A stretch of DNA of 64,000 nt from Sedimentibacter sp. zth1 (GCF_017352195.1 NZ_CP071445.1:1302001-1366000); one strand, 5' to 3'; shown: positions 6,646-16,542, counted from the first letter of the stretch. Notes: a model not told the origin generated them from the sequence alone. Program-made: numbers and translations.

Positions 6646-9600
6646 TTAATATTTTATTACCTTTTCTATTCTTATTAAATTTTGTATATCATTATCAATA
6701 TAAGACGATACCTTTTTATTTAAATCATAAGACATATTATACCCTTTAATAGGGAATCTAGGTGACTTAATTATTTCCGAAACATTTCTAAGAACAAGAT
6801 TCTTTTCAAATACTTTTTCGTATTCATACTCAATCTTCTCAAATATATTTTTTGTGTTTTGCAAACACAGCATAGATAAATTATATATTACATCCTTACT
6901 AGCACCATCCATAAAGCTTGGTGTCACATATGGTAGTATATGGTTTATTGAAGGTATTAAATTGTTTTCAAGACTTTCAAAACATTTTACTGTATAACCT
7001 CCTATAAATGGGTATAACATACTTTCCTTAAGCCATAATCTAAGATTAGGTATAAAATAAGCATATTCTACTTTTCTATCCTGCATATCCATTAAATCTT
7101 TTCCGCTACTTGATAAAATCGCAACAATAATTTTTTCTACATTAATATTTTTGCTTTTTAATATTTTATCTATACCTTTTATTTCATTGCCATAGTGAAG
7201 AATATCATCAGCTAAAATTATTGGTCTGTTAAATGATTTTATTGTGTCTATCTGTCTCTCTATACTAGCATATGAAGGAGACTCTAAAACATTAAAGTTT
7301 CTCATATCATAGTTATAGTATTTCTCAACATGCAATGATTTTGTTGCTGTGTTTGGTATATATTTTCCTTTAAGTATATTGCCATATGGTACACAAATAT
7401 AGTCTCCAATACCTTTACCATTTTCGATTGTCTCAACATTATTAGAATTACATATCTGCTCTACAAGAGCAGAATTAAGCATATTTACATCAAATGAAAG
7501 TACTAAACTATTTGGATATAGTTTAGTTAAAAATTTTTGTAGTTTTTTCCTTGATTGTTTTACTGTTTCTTTAATCTCTTCATTTAGCATCAAAGGTTCT
7601 TTTATAAAATTTTCTATATCTAATGTTAAACATACTGGAAATTTCATATCAACAGCATAAATATCCTTCTTAAAATCTCCTACCTCTAACTTAGAAAATC
7701 CATGTAATTCTAATTCTTCATATATTTTTTTACTATTATAATTTAAAAGTGTATTGTAATATAATGCATATGTAAAATCATTTTTTAAGCAATACGACAA
7801 AGTTTCAATTAACAATATTTGCTCTAAATTGTTTACCGATGTTGATGGATTACTATACAAGCCATCTATAATTATTATTTTACCAGATGTGTTTTTTCTT
7901 ACATAATTTGCAATATCAACATTTCTAAACTCACTAAACAAATCTTTAAGACTAATATGGTGAAATGCTGAAAACCCTATCAATTTATTTGAAGTATTAT
8001 TTTCCCTAATAACCAATAAACTTATGTTTTTACTAGATAATTCTTCGCCAATATTCTCATACAAATCAGTATACATAAATATATAGCGACCTATTTCATC
8101 AACGATATTCTTACTTAAATCATTTATTATCTCTACATTAAATGTTCTTTGACTAACTGGCTTTTTATTTATATTTTCTCTTTTATACAAACATTTATCT
8201 TGAATATATTTCAATACATTTGTACTTACATAATTACTATTAGCATTATTTCTTAAAATATTTATATTATTTACTATTTCATTTTGCACATGATATACTG
8301 TTTGAAGTTCAATATATCTGCCTTTAATTTTTTTCTTTATATCATTATATTCATCTATATAATTTTTATCGTTATTTTCATTTCTATATATTAAATATTC
8401 ATAATTTATAAAAGTATTTCTATTGGATTTAATCTTATTCTGACAGTTCTCAACAAGAGTATCACTATCAATAACAATTTTAAATTCAGTACTATTCAAA
8501 ATTTTACTCAATAGCTTTAAATCATCAATATTCAAAATATTTATAGAAATATCACTTGGAAATATAAATACGTTAAATTCATCTGCTATTGACATTCTAA
8601 TAATTTCTTTTCTTATATCAAAAGATTGTAAATTCTTTTTCCAACTAAATTCATCCATTGATAAATATACATCATACCCTAAATCTGTTATTTCTTTAAT
8701 GATTTTTTTATGCTCTAATGAAAAAGGGTTAAAGATGTTGCTGAAAAAAGCAACTTTATTATTAGATATTATTTCGAGATTCCCATATTTTAAACTATAA
8801 TTTATAATAAATTGATATATATAATTAAAACTTACTGCGCTGCTAAAAATAAACCTGTTATCATCACTCAATTTCAGTAAATTTAACACTTTTTTGATAA
8901 TATAATCAAAAATAACTTTTTTATCAATATAACTTAATACATCAGAATCAAAAATTTGACTACCAATTAAAGAAATTGTATAATTTCTAACATGTTCACT
9001 ACTATTTATCAATCCACTTGTTATTATGCCTAAAACCTTTAGTAATCTTTGATTATAATCACTTACACTTTCATCAAAGTTTACTTTGTATTCACTATAA
9101 TATTGCAGAATAAAGCCAAGTGTTTGCAATGCTAATGAGCTTACATTTGGGTTTGATTCATTATATAACGTATTTATTTCTTCAATTAATTCATCAAGCT
9201 CTTTAGGATGTAATAGTAGAGAAAATCTTCCTAAATAGTAAGGTATGTATTTTGAAAAATCAAGTTCATTTATCTCTAGTCCTTTTAACAATTCAACTGA
9301 TATTTCATTTCTCTGATCTATTGATAAATAAGTACCAATACTTAAAAGTACTTTTCCTGCTTTATTTCTTACTATTTCCTTTGCACTAACTTTTACTAAA
9401 TTGCATAAGTGTGCTGCTACATGCAAAAGTACAACTTCATGAGCATCTTTTATTGCATCTATAAGAAAATCTATATTTATAATCTTCTCTAACCAATATG
9501 TTGCTGATTTTAAATTTTTTAAAAATATTTCTGATATATTTTTCCTGTTTTCAGACATAAAATTATTGTATTCTACTTGAATAGAATCAGAATAATCAAT

Positions 9601-11439
9601 TAATAATTTAATATTATATTTTAAATAGTTTATACTTACATTTGTTTTATCTGTTATCTTATCAATATGAATTATTATTTTTTCATAACAATCACTTAAT
9701 ACAACATTTTGCTTTAATGCATAGTAAATAAAATTAAGCAATACCAATCTTAATTCATCATTACATTTATCTATATAATAATACACATAATCAAATATCA
9801 ATTTTAACTGATACTTAGAAAATAATTTCAAATCTATTGATTGTAACACCAACAATAGCATTAAAGATGATGATTGATTATCGTTTACTTTATCTAAGTA
9901 ATTCAGCATACATTGCAAATACTCTCTTTTATCATTTATTTCTATTACTTTTAAGTTAGATATAAATGATTTTATAAAATTTCTAAAACAAAACACTAAT
10001 TCATCGTTATCACTTTTATCATCAAAGAGCATTAATTTAATATATTTGTCAAACAGTGTATAACTTAATCTATGCTTAATTTCAACTAAATCTTTATTGA
10101 TATTATAAAATTCAAATAATGCAATCATTTTTCCTAGAAGGTTAGCTGAAATTTCTTTTATTTCACCATCTGTATTTTTTATCAAATAATAGGATAAAAT
10201 TATTAATTCTTTCCTCTTGTCTTTGTCTAAATATATAGCATATTCATTAAAAACATTTAAATACATTTTTACTGTTTCTTTTGAATTACATATTTTCATA
10301 CTTTCAAGTATATCATTAAATTTTTTACTATCATTTAAAATAATCATAATTTTTGCATTATTGCTTAATGAAATATTTTTAACATATTTAACAATATCAT
10401 TACCAGTTAAAAGCGCAACATATTTTTCACTTATAATTGTACCATCAAAATCAAGACTATCAATATTAATACCACAACTAGATAAAAATCCTTCAAAATC
10501 ATGTATTTTTATCCTTATATTATTTTGCAAATCTTTATTCGATATATTAGATAATACTTCATCACATTCACTAACAGATTTAATTACTGCTAAATCATTT
10601 TTGCAACTAAGCCTAAATTTAGAATATATAAGGATTTGAGATTCTATTGGGATATGTTTCTTCATCAAATCAGGTAAATCCTTATTTATAGAAATATTGC
10701 CTATATTATATAATTTATATTTTTCAAACCAATAATTAATATAAAAATTTTCATTTTCAATATTATCACAGTTTATCAGTGCTAATTCACCTAAATACTG
10801 ACCAATTATAGTTGCATATAAATTACCCGTATTTACTTCAATATTTAATGATTTTAATACATTGCATAAATTTTTGCATATATTCAAAATGCCATTTATA
10901 TTAGAAATAACATCATTTTTAGTAAGTTCATGGTTTAATAATATAAGTTCATATATATAATTATTTTTATAAACTTTCACAAATTGATTATACTCCTCAC
11001 CCGAAGCATCACATATTTCATCGCATAAAATACTACTGTTAAATGATTCTTCTGCACTTTCATCCAATTTTTCTAAATATATAAAAGTGGTTTTTAATAA
11101 TTCTAAATATATTAAAACAGCATTGTCGTATTTTGGATCTAATTTTGTAGAAACTAAATTTGGAAATGATTTATTTAAAATGAATTGATATATATAATCA
11201 AGCTCAATATTCGCAAAGGACAAATCCATCAATGAGTATATCACAGATACTAATTCTCTTATATCAACACAAGTAATATTATTTTTAGAAATTATAAAAG
11301 ATAATTTTGTGATAAAAGTTCTATTTAATAACGATGATTGCATTTTCTCTTCTGTTACATTAATTCTGTTGATGAACTCTTTATTTGTCAATTTTTTTAA
11401 TATTTCTTCATGCAATTTGGTTAACGAAATTTTATTCAT
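6646..11439 (-). CDS. 1597-residue multidomain protein: helical repeats, nucleotidyltransferase-like, GNAT-like and phosphoribosyltransferase-like regions
   Basis: The largest gene here. Residues 1 to about 880 are an all-helical, HEAT-like scaffold. Around 895-1030 is a NadD/cytidylyltransferase-like fold: VAFFSNIFNPFSLEHKKI, then DVYLSMDEFSWKK and IRMSIADEFNVFIFPSD; the first His of the HxxH motif is Ser (SLEH). A YVSTNVLKYIQDK segment near 1080 sits where this family has ISST-x-IR. Around 1130-1280 is a GNAT-like stretch (ISLLVIREN, KLIGFSAFHHI, IIIIDGLYSNP). Around 1300-1500 is a phosphoribosyltransferase-like part with the PRPP-loop-like PIILADDILHYGNE near 1405. There is no signal peptide. 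It resembles giant proteins loosely labelled cytidyltransferase in Clostridia; substrate and role are unknown. It is a single-gene unit. Confidence 0.7.
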   Translation of the reverse strand: MNKISLTKLHEEILKKLTNKEFINRINVTEEKMQSSLLNRTFITKLSFIISKNNITCVDIRELVSVIYSLMDLSFANIELDYIYQFILNKSFPNLVSTKLDPKYDNAVLIYLELLKTTFIYLEKLDESAEESFNSSILCDEICDASGEEYNQFVKVYKNNYIYELILLNHELTKNDVISNINGILNICKNLCNVLKSLNIEVNTGNLYATIIGQYLGELALINCDNIENENFYINYWFEKYKLYNIGNISINKDLPDLMKKHIPIESQILIYSKFRLSCKNDLAVIKSVSECDEVLSNISNKDLQNNIRIKIHDFEGFLSSCGINIDSLDFDGTIISEKYVALLTGNDIVKYVKNISLSNNAKIMIILNDSKKFNDILESMKICNSKETVKMYLNVFNEYAIYLDKDKRKELIILSYYLIKNTDGEIKEISANLLGKMIALFEFYNINKDLVEIKHRLSYTLFDKYIKLMLFDDKSDNDELVFCFRNFIKSFISNLKVIEINDKREYLQCMLNYLDKVNDNQSSSLMLLLVLQSIDLKLFSKYQLKLIFDYVYYYIDKCNDELRLVLLNFIYYALKQNVVLSDCYEKIIIHIDKITDKTNVSINYLKYNIKLLIDYSDSIQVEYNNFMSENRKNISEIFLKNLKSATYWLEKIINIDFLIDAIKDAHEVVLLHVAAHLCNLVKVSAKEIVRNKAGKVLLSIGTYLSIDQRNEISVELLKGLEINELDFSKYIPYYLGRFSLLLHPKELDELIEEINTLYNESNPNVSSLALQTLGFILQYYSEYKVNFDESVSDYNQRLLKVLGIITSGLINSSEHVRNYTISLIGSQIFDSDVLSYIDKKVIFDYIIKKVLNLLKLSDDNRFIFSSAVSFNYIYQFIINYSLKYGNLEIISNNKVAFFSNIFNPFSLEHKKIIKEITDLGYDVYLSMDEFSWKKNLQSFDIRKEIIRMSIADEFNVFIFPSDISINILNIDDLKLLSKILNSTEFKIVIDSDTLVENCQNKIKSNRNTFINYEYLIYRNENNDKNYIDEYNDIKKKIKGRYIELQTVYHVQNEIVNNINILRNNANSNYVSTNVLKYIQDKCLYKRENINKKPVSQRTFNVEIINDLSKNIVDEIGRYIFMYTDLYENIGEELSSKNISLLVIRENNTSNKLIGFSAFHHISLKDLFSEFRNVDIANYVRKNTSGKIIIIDGLYSNPSTSVNNLEQILLIETLSYCLKNDFTYALYYNTLLNYNSKKIYEELELHGFSKLEVGDFKKDIYAVDMKFPVCLTLDIENFIKEPLMLNEEIKETVKQSRKKLQKFLTKLYPNSLVLSFDVNMLNSALVEQICNSNNVETIENGKGIGDYICVPYGNILKGKYIPNTATKSLHVEKYYNYDMRNFNVLESPSYASIERQIDTIKSFNRPIILADDILHYGNEIKGIDKILKSKNINVEKIIVAILSSSGKDLMDMQDRKVEYAYFIPNLRLWLKESMLYPFIGGYTVKCFESLENNLIPSINHILPYVTPSFMDGASKDVIYNLSMLCLQNTKNIFEKIEYEYEKVFEKNLVLRNVSEIIKSPRFPIKGYNMSYDLNKKVSSYIDNDIQNLIRIEKVIKY

Positions 11440-11519
11440 TTTCTCACTTCCATCTGTTAATTTCCAAGTTTTATATTAACAGTATAACATTGAGATTAAT
11501 AAAAAACAAGAATTTACAA

Positions 11520-11903
11520 TTAAAAAATGTTTTCTAAAGTCAAGCATTCATTTCCTCTTACTTTTATAATCAAAGACATTAATTGCTCAATTTCTCCCAA
11601 TGAATAAACTGTACTGTTCACCTCTATGCTTCTATATAATTTATTTATTGATGCTCGAATACTATCAATATCCTCTTGATGAACAAAAAACACCCATACT
11701 TTTTCAATTTTATCCCACTCGCTCATAATTTTTACAGTAAGCTCATACGCTTCATTATATTCATTTTGCAATACAAAATCTGATAACATGTCTAGATTAG
11801 TGGAAAAAAATTCATATGCACTACTAATAGAAAAGTAATAAAAACAAAACCAAATTGATATTATAATTATTAAACACAACAATGATATTAAAATATATTT
11901 CAT
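11520..11903 (-). CDS. DUF4363 family membrane-anchored protein
   Basis: 127 residues. One N-terminal membrane helix (about 4-25) is followed by a helical extracytoplasmic domain with an AYELTVKIMSEWDKIEKVWVFF segment and a VHQEDIDSIRASI segment, which mark DUF4363. The ATG overlaps the stop of the DUF421 gene by four bases (ATGA), so the two are translationally coupled. This pairing recurs in Clostridia. Function unknown. Confidence 0.8.
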   Translation of the reverse strand: MKYILISLLCLIIIISIWFCFYYFSISSAYEFFSTNLDMLSDFVLQNEYNEAYELTVKIMSEWDKIEKVWVFFVHQEDIDSIRASINKLYRSIEVNSTVYSLGEIEQLMSLIIKVRGNECLTLENIF

Positions 11904-12556
11904 ATTATTTCTCCTAAATTTTTCTTTATTAATATATAGTTTTCATCTTCATCTACATATCCATAAATAACATCTTTAAGCTCTAATTTATTTTTCTCTA
12001 ATGCATTATTTAATTTTTTATTAGATAACCTAAATTTCTCCATATTATCATTTGATATTTTCCCATCAACAACAATAGAAATAGGTAATCTTTTACATTT
12101 ATTGGATTTTATATCTTGATTTGCTATTACACTTATTTGCCCATTAGTCTCCATTATCAAGTAATCTATATCTTCAATGTTAGTAAAACCTTTTAATCTT
12201 ATTTGACCTAATATATCATTTACATTTACTCTTAAATCTCTCATTTTTTTTAAATTGAATTTTCCATGTGAAACTAATATACTAGGATTTCCAGATAAAA
12301 ATCGTCTTGCTTTTGAACTTTTTAATGAAATAAATGACGTAAAACACTGTAAAAACATAAGTGTTACAATTGCTGTTATACCATGAGAAATAGGTGAGTT
12401 TAAATCTTCAATAGGCATTGCTGCCAATTCAGCTATCATTAGTGAAATCACAAAATCAAATGGCTCTAGCTCGCCTAATTGTCCCTTGCCCATTATTCTT
12501 AGTGAAAACAAGACAACTACATATAAAACTACAGCTCTTAATAATACTATAATCAT
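11900..12556 (-). CDS. DUF421/YetF family membrane protein
   Basis: 218 residues. Three membrane helices lie in the first 85 residues, with the family motif RIMGKGQLGELEPFDFVISL around 19-38. The cytosolic part follows, with FLSGNPSILVSHGKFN near 89 and LRVNVNDILGQIRLKGF near 109. Bacillus homologues have been connected to spore or membrane functions, but no reaction is established. GGAGATAGAAT precedes ATG. Together with the DUF4363 gene it forms a two-gene operon. Confidence 0.85.
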   Translation of the reverse strand: MIIVLLRAVVLYVVVLFSLRIMGKGQLGELEPFDFVISLMIAELAAMPIEDLNSPISHGITAIVTLMFLQCFTSFISLKSSKARRFLSGNPSILVSHGKFNLKKMRDLRVNVNDILGQIRLKGFTNIEDIDYLIMETNGQISVIANQDIKSNKCKRLPISIVVDGKISNDNMEKFRLSNKKLNNALEKNKLELKDVIYGYVDEDENYILIKKNLGEII

Positions 12557-12601
12557 ATTCTATCTCCAATCTACATACTATTTATTACCATAGTTTTACC
12601 T

Positions 12602-12634
12602 AAAAAAAAAAATCTATAACATTTGTTATAGATT
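12602..12634 (-). terminator. Rho-independent terminator after the PIN-TRAM gene
   Basis: Perfect 10-bp stem AATCTATAAC (12611-12620) / GTTATAGATT (12625-12634), then about ten T on the minus strand (12602-12611). Confidence 0.85.
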
Positions 12635-12651
12635 TCATCACTTATATTATA

Positions 12652-13755
12652 TTAGCTAACTTTTCCCTTTAAAATTGTTTTAATCTTTGCAAATATCATT
12701 CTTCCAGCTGCAGTTTGCAATACACTTGTTACAGTAACAATAACATTAACGCCTATAAATTTTTTACCGCCTTCAACTACAATCATTGTTCCATCATCCA
12801 AATATGCCAACCCTTGATTTGATTCCTTACCATCTTTAGCAATGGTAATATTCATTTCTTCACCTGGTAAAACAATAGGTTTAACTGAATTAGCAAGTTC
12901 ATTTATATTTAAAACTTTTACACCTTGAAACTCAGCAACTTTATTTAAATTAAAATCATTTGTTAGAACTTTTCCACCAAGCTCTTCTGCCAATTTCAAA
13001 AGTTTAATATCAACCTCGACTTCATCCTCAAAATCTCTAGTTTCTATTATAACTTCTATAATTCCTTCTTTTTGTAAATGATTAAGAATATCAAGACCTC
13101 TTCTCCCTCTGTTCCTTTTCAACGAATCCGAAGAATCAGCTATATGTCTAAGCTCCTTTAAAACAAACTCAGGAATAACCAAAGGTCCCTCCAAAAATCC
13201 TGTTTTACATATATCAGTAATTCTACCATCTATAATTACACTAGTATCCAATATTTTAGGATAAATACCCGATTTAGAGGATTTTGAATTTTTAAATTTA
13301 AATCCGTTTTTCTTGAAATTCAAAGCACCAAATAATACGTCTTCCTTTTTCATAGTTGCAATTCTTATACCCAAATATCCTAGTAATATATATAAAAGAG
13401 ACGATATAATAACACCTATGTAAGCAATTTGTATACTTAAAAAAGGTTGACTAATCAAATATGCAATAATAAAACCAAAAATCAAACCTATTGCACCATA
13501 TATAATTTCACCAGCAGAATATTTTAGTATTTCTTTTTCTAAGCTATTTGCAATTTTAGCAATAATACTTATTATTATGGGAGTTAAAAAATAAAAAATA
13601 ATTCCAAAAACAGCACCGCTGACTGCTATAACAACTTGCTTTTGCCAAACGATGCTTAAATTGCTAATCCCAAGTTTATTGATAAAGATTCCAATAAGAA
13701 CTCCTAATACAACTCCTAATAATGAAGTAATTATCCTAATAATTCTTTTTAGCAC
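12652..13755 (-). CDS. PIN/TRAM domain membrane protein (YacL type)
   Basis: A predicted membrane-anchored ribonuclease-like protein. Four membrane helices occupy residues 1 to about 130. A PIN domain follows (from about 167, with [22 protein letters not shown] and LTNDFNLNK supplying the acidic metal ligands). A C-terminal TRAM RNA-binding domain comes last ([16 protein letters not shown]). The start is taken as GTG at 13753-13755, which has GGGGG 8 bases upstream; a GTG three codons earlier would overlap the ribosome site. It follows carD, an order common in Clostridia. RNA targets are unknown. Confidence 0.9.
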   Translation of the reverse strand: MLKRIIRIITSLLGVVLGVLIGIFINKLGISNLSIVWQKQVVIAVSGAVFGIIFYFLTPIIISIIAKIANSLEKEILKYSAGEIIYGAIGLIFGFIIAYLISQPFLSIQIAYIGVIISSLLYILLGYLGIRIATMKKEDVLFGALNFKKNGFKFKNSKSSKSGIYPKILDTSVIIDGRITDICKTGFLEGPLVIPEFVLKELRHIADSSDSLKRNRGRRGLDILNHLQKEGIIEVIIETRDFEDEVEVDIKLLKLAEELGGKVLTNDFNLNKVAEFQGVKVLNINELANSVKPIVLPGEEMNITIAKDGKESNQGLAYLDDGTMIVVEGGKKFIGVNVIVTVTSVLQTAAGRMIFAKIKTILKGKVS

Positions 13756-13842
13756 TAAATCCACCCCCTTTCTTTCTAATTAAATGTTATATTTATCATA
13801 TTGTGTAAACATTAATTATATCTTAAATATAGCATGATAATA

Positions 13843-14328
13843 CTAAATTATTTTTTCAATCACATCATCTAAGTGCTCTGAAACAACAATTCCATCTTCA
13901 TCTGTTGATAACGCTATCTCGCTTATAAGCATTTGCTTTGCGTTTACAAGCATTTTCTTTTCACCAGTAGACAATCCTTTCTCTTTATCCCTAAAGGCTA
14001 AATCTCTTACGACATGTGCTAATTGAAAAATATCACCAGTCCTCATTTTTTCCATATTTTCTCTATACCTTTTATTCCAATTAGCAGTATTTTCTTCTGC
14101 TTCCTGCTCAAAAACTGATAAAACCTCTTTTACCTTATCTTTATCAATAATATTTCTCAAACCCATTCTATTAACATTATCAACAGGTATCATAAGTTTA
14201 ATTTCTCCTATTGGCATCTTAAGTATATAATATTTTCTGATTTCACCAAGAATTTCTTTTTCTTCGACTGATTCAATCTTACCCGCCCCATGCATTGGGT
14301 AAACTACCTTATCACCTAAATTATACAT
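13843..14328 (-). CDS. carD: CarD family RNA polymerase-binding regulator
   Basis: 161 residues. The N-terminal Tudor-like domain (MYNLGDKVVYPMHGAGKIE) binds the beta subunit of RNA polymerase. The C-terminal helical domain (WNKRYRENMEKMRTGD, LAHVVRDLAFRDKEKGLSTGEKKML) contacts DNA at the upstream edge of the bubble. CarD/CdnL proteins stabilise open promoter complexes, especially at rRNA promoters. AGGAGG lies 6 bases before ATG, and a good sigma-A promoter lies about 20 bp upstream. Confidence 0.92.
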   Translation of the reverse strand: MYNLGDKVVYPMHGAGKIESVEEKEILGEIRKYYILKMPIGEIKLMIPVDNVNRMGLRNIIDKDKVKEVLSVFEQEAEENTANWNKRYRENMEKMRTGDIFQLAHVVRDLAFRDKEKGLSTGEKKMLVNAKQMLISEIALSTDEDGIVVSEHLDDVIEKII

Positions 14329-14347
14329 TGCACTACCTCCTATTATT

Positions 14348-14376
14348 AGTATAAACTATAATTGTTAAAAAGTCAA
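14348..14376 (-). promoter_or_regulatory. sigma-A promoter of carD
   Basis: On the minus strand TTGACT (14371-14376), 17 bases, TATACT (14348-14353). The ATG lies 20 bp downstream. Confidence 0.7.
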
Positions 14377-14441
14377 ATACATAATTATATACTTGACTAA
14401 CGAACTTGTCAACATATTTTTACACATTGGTTTCGTTTTTC

Positions 14442-14467
14442 AAAATGGTTATAAAAAAACCATTTTA
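14442..14467. repeat. hairpin in the carD / MazG-like intergenic region
   Basis: AAAATGGTT and AACCATTTT form a 9-bp stem around a 7-base loop. It lies between two divergent promoters, so it is not a gene terminator. Role unknown. Confidence 0.4.
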
Positions 14468-14521
14468 TATTACTATACCCAATATTTCTGTTAATATTTA
14501 ATAATTATTTATATATTTTGT

Positions 14522-14551
14522 TTGACATTAATGCTTGTCAATGCTTATAAT
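14522..14551 (+). promoter_or_regulatory. promoter of the MazG-like gene, with an inverted repeat over the -35 box
   Basis: TTGACA (14522-14527), 18 bases, TATAAT (14546-14551). The -35 box is the left arm of an inverted repeat TTGACA-N8-TGTCAA (right arm 14536-14541) that fills the spacer, a layout that suits a repressor site. Confidence 0.6.
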
Positions 14552-14604
14552 TTAACTAAGGGGATTTATAAATTTTTAAATAAAATATGTAGAGGAGTAT
14601 ACTT

Positions 14605-14997
14605 ATGTCAAGTGAATGTTCAAATTTTCAGGAATGTGTATCTAATGTTCAATTTAGGAATAAAAGTATTCTAGATATTTCATCTAAATTAAGTGAGCAA
14701 ACAGCCTTACTAAATAGAGCACTAGTAAAATCAGCTACTTATTGTGGTTGTATTAGCATTAATGCACAAAAACAAATAATTGATAACAATAAATCAATTG
14801 ATGAAAATAGAAAATGTCTAAAAAGTCATATAGAAGGACGTCTATGCGAAAAATGCAAAGAAAAAATTGAAGAAGAAATGGGTGATGTACTTTATTATTT
14901 AGTTTCATTATGCGATGCACTTGATTTAGAATTAGATGAAGTTATGAAGCAAAAACAAAAATATATTAAAACTTTAGGAATTTACAGTTTACTATAA
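14605..14997 (+). CDS. small MazG-like protein
   Basis: 130 residues, all helical. The C-terminal half reads EEEMGDVLYYLVSLCDALDLELDEVM, the EExxGD...L pattern of the MazG/dUTPase all-alpha pyrophosphohydrolases. The usual EExxE helix is replaced by a cysteine-bearing region (ATYCGCIS near 51, LCEKCKEKIEEE near 95). Similar short Clostridia proteins exist with unknown substrate. Without the full acidic set I would not assign catalysis. The ribosome site GAGGAG precedes ATG. Convergent with radA. Confidence 0.7.
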   Translation: MSSECSNFQECVSNVQFRNKSILDISSKLSEQTALLNRALVKSATYCGCISINAQKQIIDNNKSIDENRKCLKSHIEGRLCEKCKEKIEEEMGDVLYYLVSLCDALDLELDEVMKQKQKYIKTLGIYSLL

Positions 14998-15007
14998 TAT
15001 ATATAAT

Positions 15008-15036
15008 AGAAGAGCTATCAAAATAGCTCCTCTATT
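15008..15036. terminator. shared hairpin at the 3' ends of the MazG-like gene and radA
   Basis: A stem AGAGCTATC / GATAGCTC-type repeat (about 15011-15031) includes the radA stop codon. T tracts on both sides are poor, so its strength is doubtful. Confidence 0.4.
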
Positions 15037-16379
15037 ACTTGATTTATATTATTAGCACTAAATAATTTGATTTCTTTTACTTCTTTAGCTGCCTTGAAAT
15101 TAGCTTCTGGAATTATTGCTTTTGTAAATCCCATTTTTTGTGCTTCAATTAGCCTATTAGTTATCGAATTTATACCTCTTATTTCACCTGTAAGTCCTAT
15201 CTCTCCCATTATGATAGTTTGACAATTAATTGGCTTTTCTTTAAAGCTTGATGCAATTGCACAAACCACAGCTAAGTCACTAGCAGGTTCTTTTAATTGA
15301 AGACCACCAGTTACATTAATAAAAATATCACAATTTTGCAAAGTTAATCCTATTTTTTTCTCTAAAACAGCTATTAAAATTGCTGCTCTATTATTATCAA
15401 TTCCAGTAGTTATTCTTTTTGAAAATCCTACTGGAGAATAACTTACAAGTGATTGTATCTCAAGTAACATTGGTCTTGTTCCCTCAAGTGCTGCCGTTAC
15501 CACGGTACCATACGCATCCTTAGGTCTACCATCTATAAATATTTCAGATGGATTGTCTACCTCTACAAGTCCTTTATCTCTCATCTCAAATATACCGATT
15601 TCATTTGTAGAACCAAATCTATTTTTAACTGCTCTTAGTATTCTATAAGAAAAATGTCTTTCTCCTTCAAAGTAAAGCACTGTATCAACCATATGCTCAA
15701 GAACTCTAGGCCCAGCAATATCACCTTGCTTTGTAACATGTCCCACTATGAATGTAGCCATTTGTTTTGATTTTGTAATTCTCATAAAAATTGATGTTAT
15801 CTCTCTTACTTGACTTACGCTTCCCGGGGCTGAAACAATTTCTGGACTATATATAGTTTGTACTGAATCAAGAATTAAAATATCAGGCTCTTCTCTATCA
15901 ATGAAATTCTTGATTACCTCTACATTTGTTTCTGATAAAATGTATAATTCTCCACTTGATACACCTAGCCTATCAGCTCTTAACTTTATCTGTTCTGCTG
16001 ATTCTTCTCCAGACACATATAATACTTTTAAGTCTTGTAACGACGCATTGTTAGCAACCTGTAATAGAAGAGTAGATTTGCCTATTCCAGGGTCACCGCC
16101 AACCAGTATCAATGAACTTTTAACAATCCCTCCTCCTAAAACCCTATCTAATTCTTTGATGCCTGTTTTAACTCTTGATTGAATAATAGTAGCTATGCTA
16201 TCAATTCTTTCAACTTTTCCTTTGTTACTCAATCCTCTTTGATTTTTCACGTCTTTTGCTTTAATATCAAGCTCTTCAACAAATGAATTCCACTCACCAC
16301 ATGATGAGCATTTCCCCATCCACTTTGGGCTTTCATATCCACAGTTTTGGCATACAAATTTACTTTTAACCTTAGCCAT
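15018..16379 (-). CDS. radA: DNA repair protein RadA (Sms)
   Basis: A 453-residue branch-migration helicase in recombinational repair. An N-terminal zinc ribbon has Cys at 10, 13, 24 and 27. A RecA-like ATPase has Walker A GGDPGIGKST (94-103), followed by a Walker B DILILDSVQ and the RadA-specific KNRFG motif near 255. The C-terminal Lon-protease-like domain has SPVGFSKRITTGIDNNR and NVTGGLQLKEPASDLA. Full length. It precedes carD and the PIN-TRAM gene on the same strand, with the MazG-like gene between on the other strand. Confidence 0.97.
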   Translation of the reverse strand: MAKVKSKFVCQNCGYESPKWMGKCSSCGEWNSFVEELDIKAKDVKNQRGLSNKGKVERIDSIATIIQSRVKTGIKELDRVLGGGIVKSSLILVGGDPGIGKSTLLLQVANNASLQDLKVLYVSGEESAEQIKLRADRLGVSSGELYILSETNVEVIKNFIDREEPDILILDSVQTIYSPEIVSAPGSVSQVREITSIFMRITKSKQMATFIVGHVTKQGDIAGPRVLEHMVDTVLYFEGERHFSYRILRAVKNRFGSTNEIGIFEMRDKGLVEVDNPSEIFIDGRPKDAYGTVVTAALEGTRPMLLEIQSLVSYSPVGFSKRITTGIDNNRAAILIAVLEKKIGLTLQNCDIFINVTGGLQLKEPASDLAVVCAIASSFKEKPINCQTIIMGEIGLTGEIRGINSITNRLIEAQKMGFTKAIIPEANFKAAKEVKEIKLFSANNINQVIEELF

Positions 16380-16505
16380 ATGTTTTTCTCCTATTTATTG
16401 TACATCTTATATATAGTTAATTATACCATTTTATTATAAATTTTAAAAGAAAATAAAATGTTTAATAATAAAACAAACCAATTTAGTGCTTAAATATTAA
16501 TATTT

Positions 16506-16542
16506 TTAATATCTATATTAATATTTTTAATATAGATATTAA
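16506..16542. repeat. perfect 16-bp palindrome upstream of the DUF2089 operon
   Basis: TTAATATCTATATTAA (16506-16521) and its exact reverse complement (16527-16542) flank a 5-base loop. It ends 19 bp before the -35 box of the next operon and lies in the divergent region shared with radA. A T run follows on the plus strand, but no plus-strand gene is upstream, so an operator is likelier than a terminator. Confidence 0.6.

Noticed and set aside
10217-10639. Plus-strand open frame of 140 codons inside the giant gene
   Set aside because: It is antisense to the helical scaffold, lacks a ribosome site and is rich in Leu, Ile and Ser as expected for the complement of Lys/Asn/Asp-rich coding DNA.
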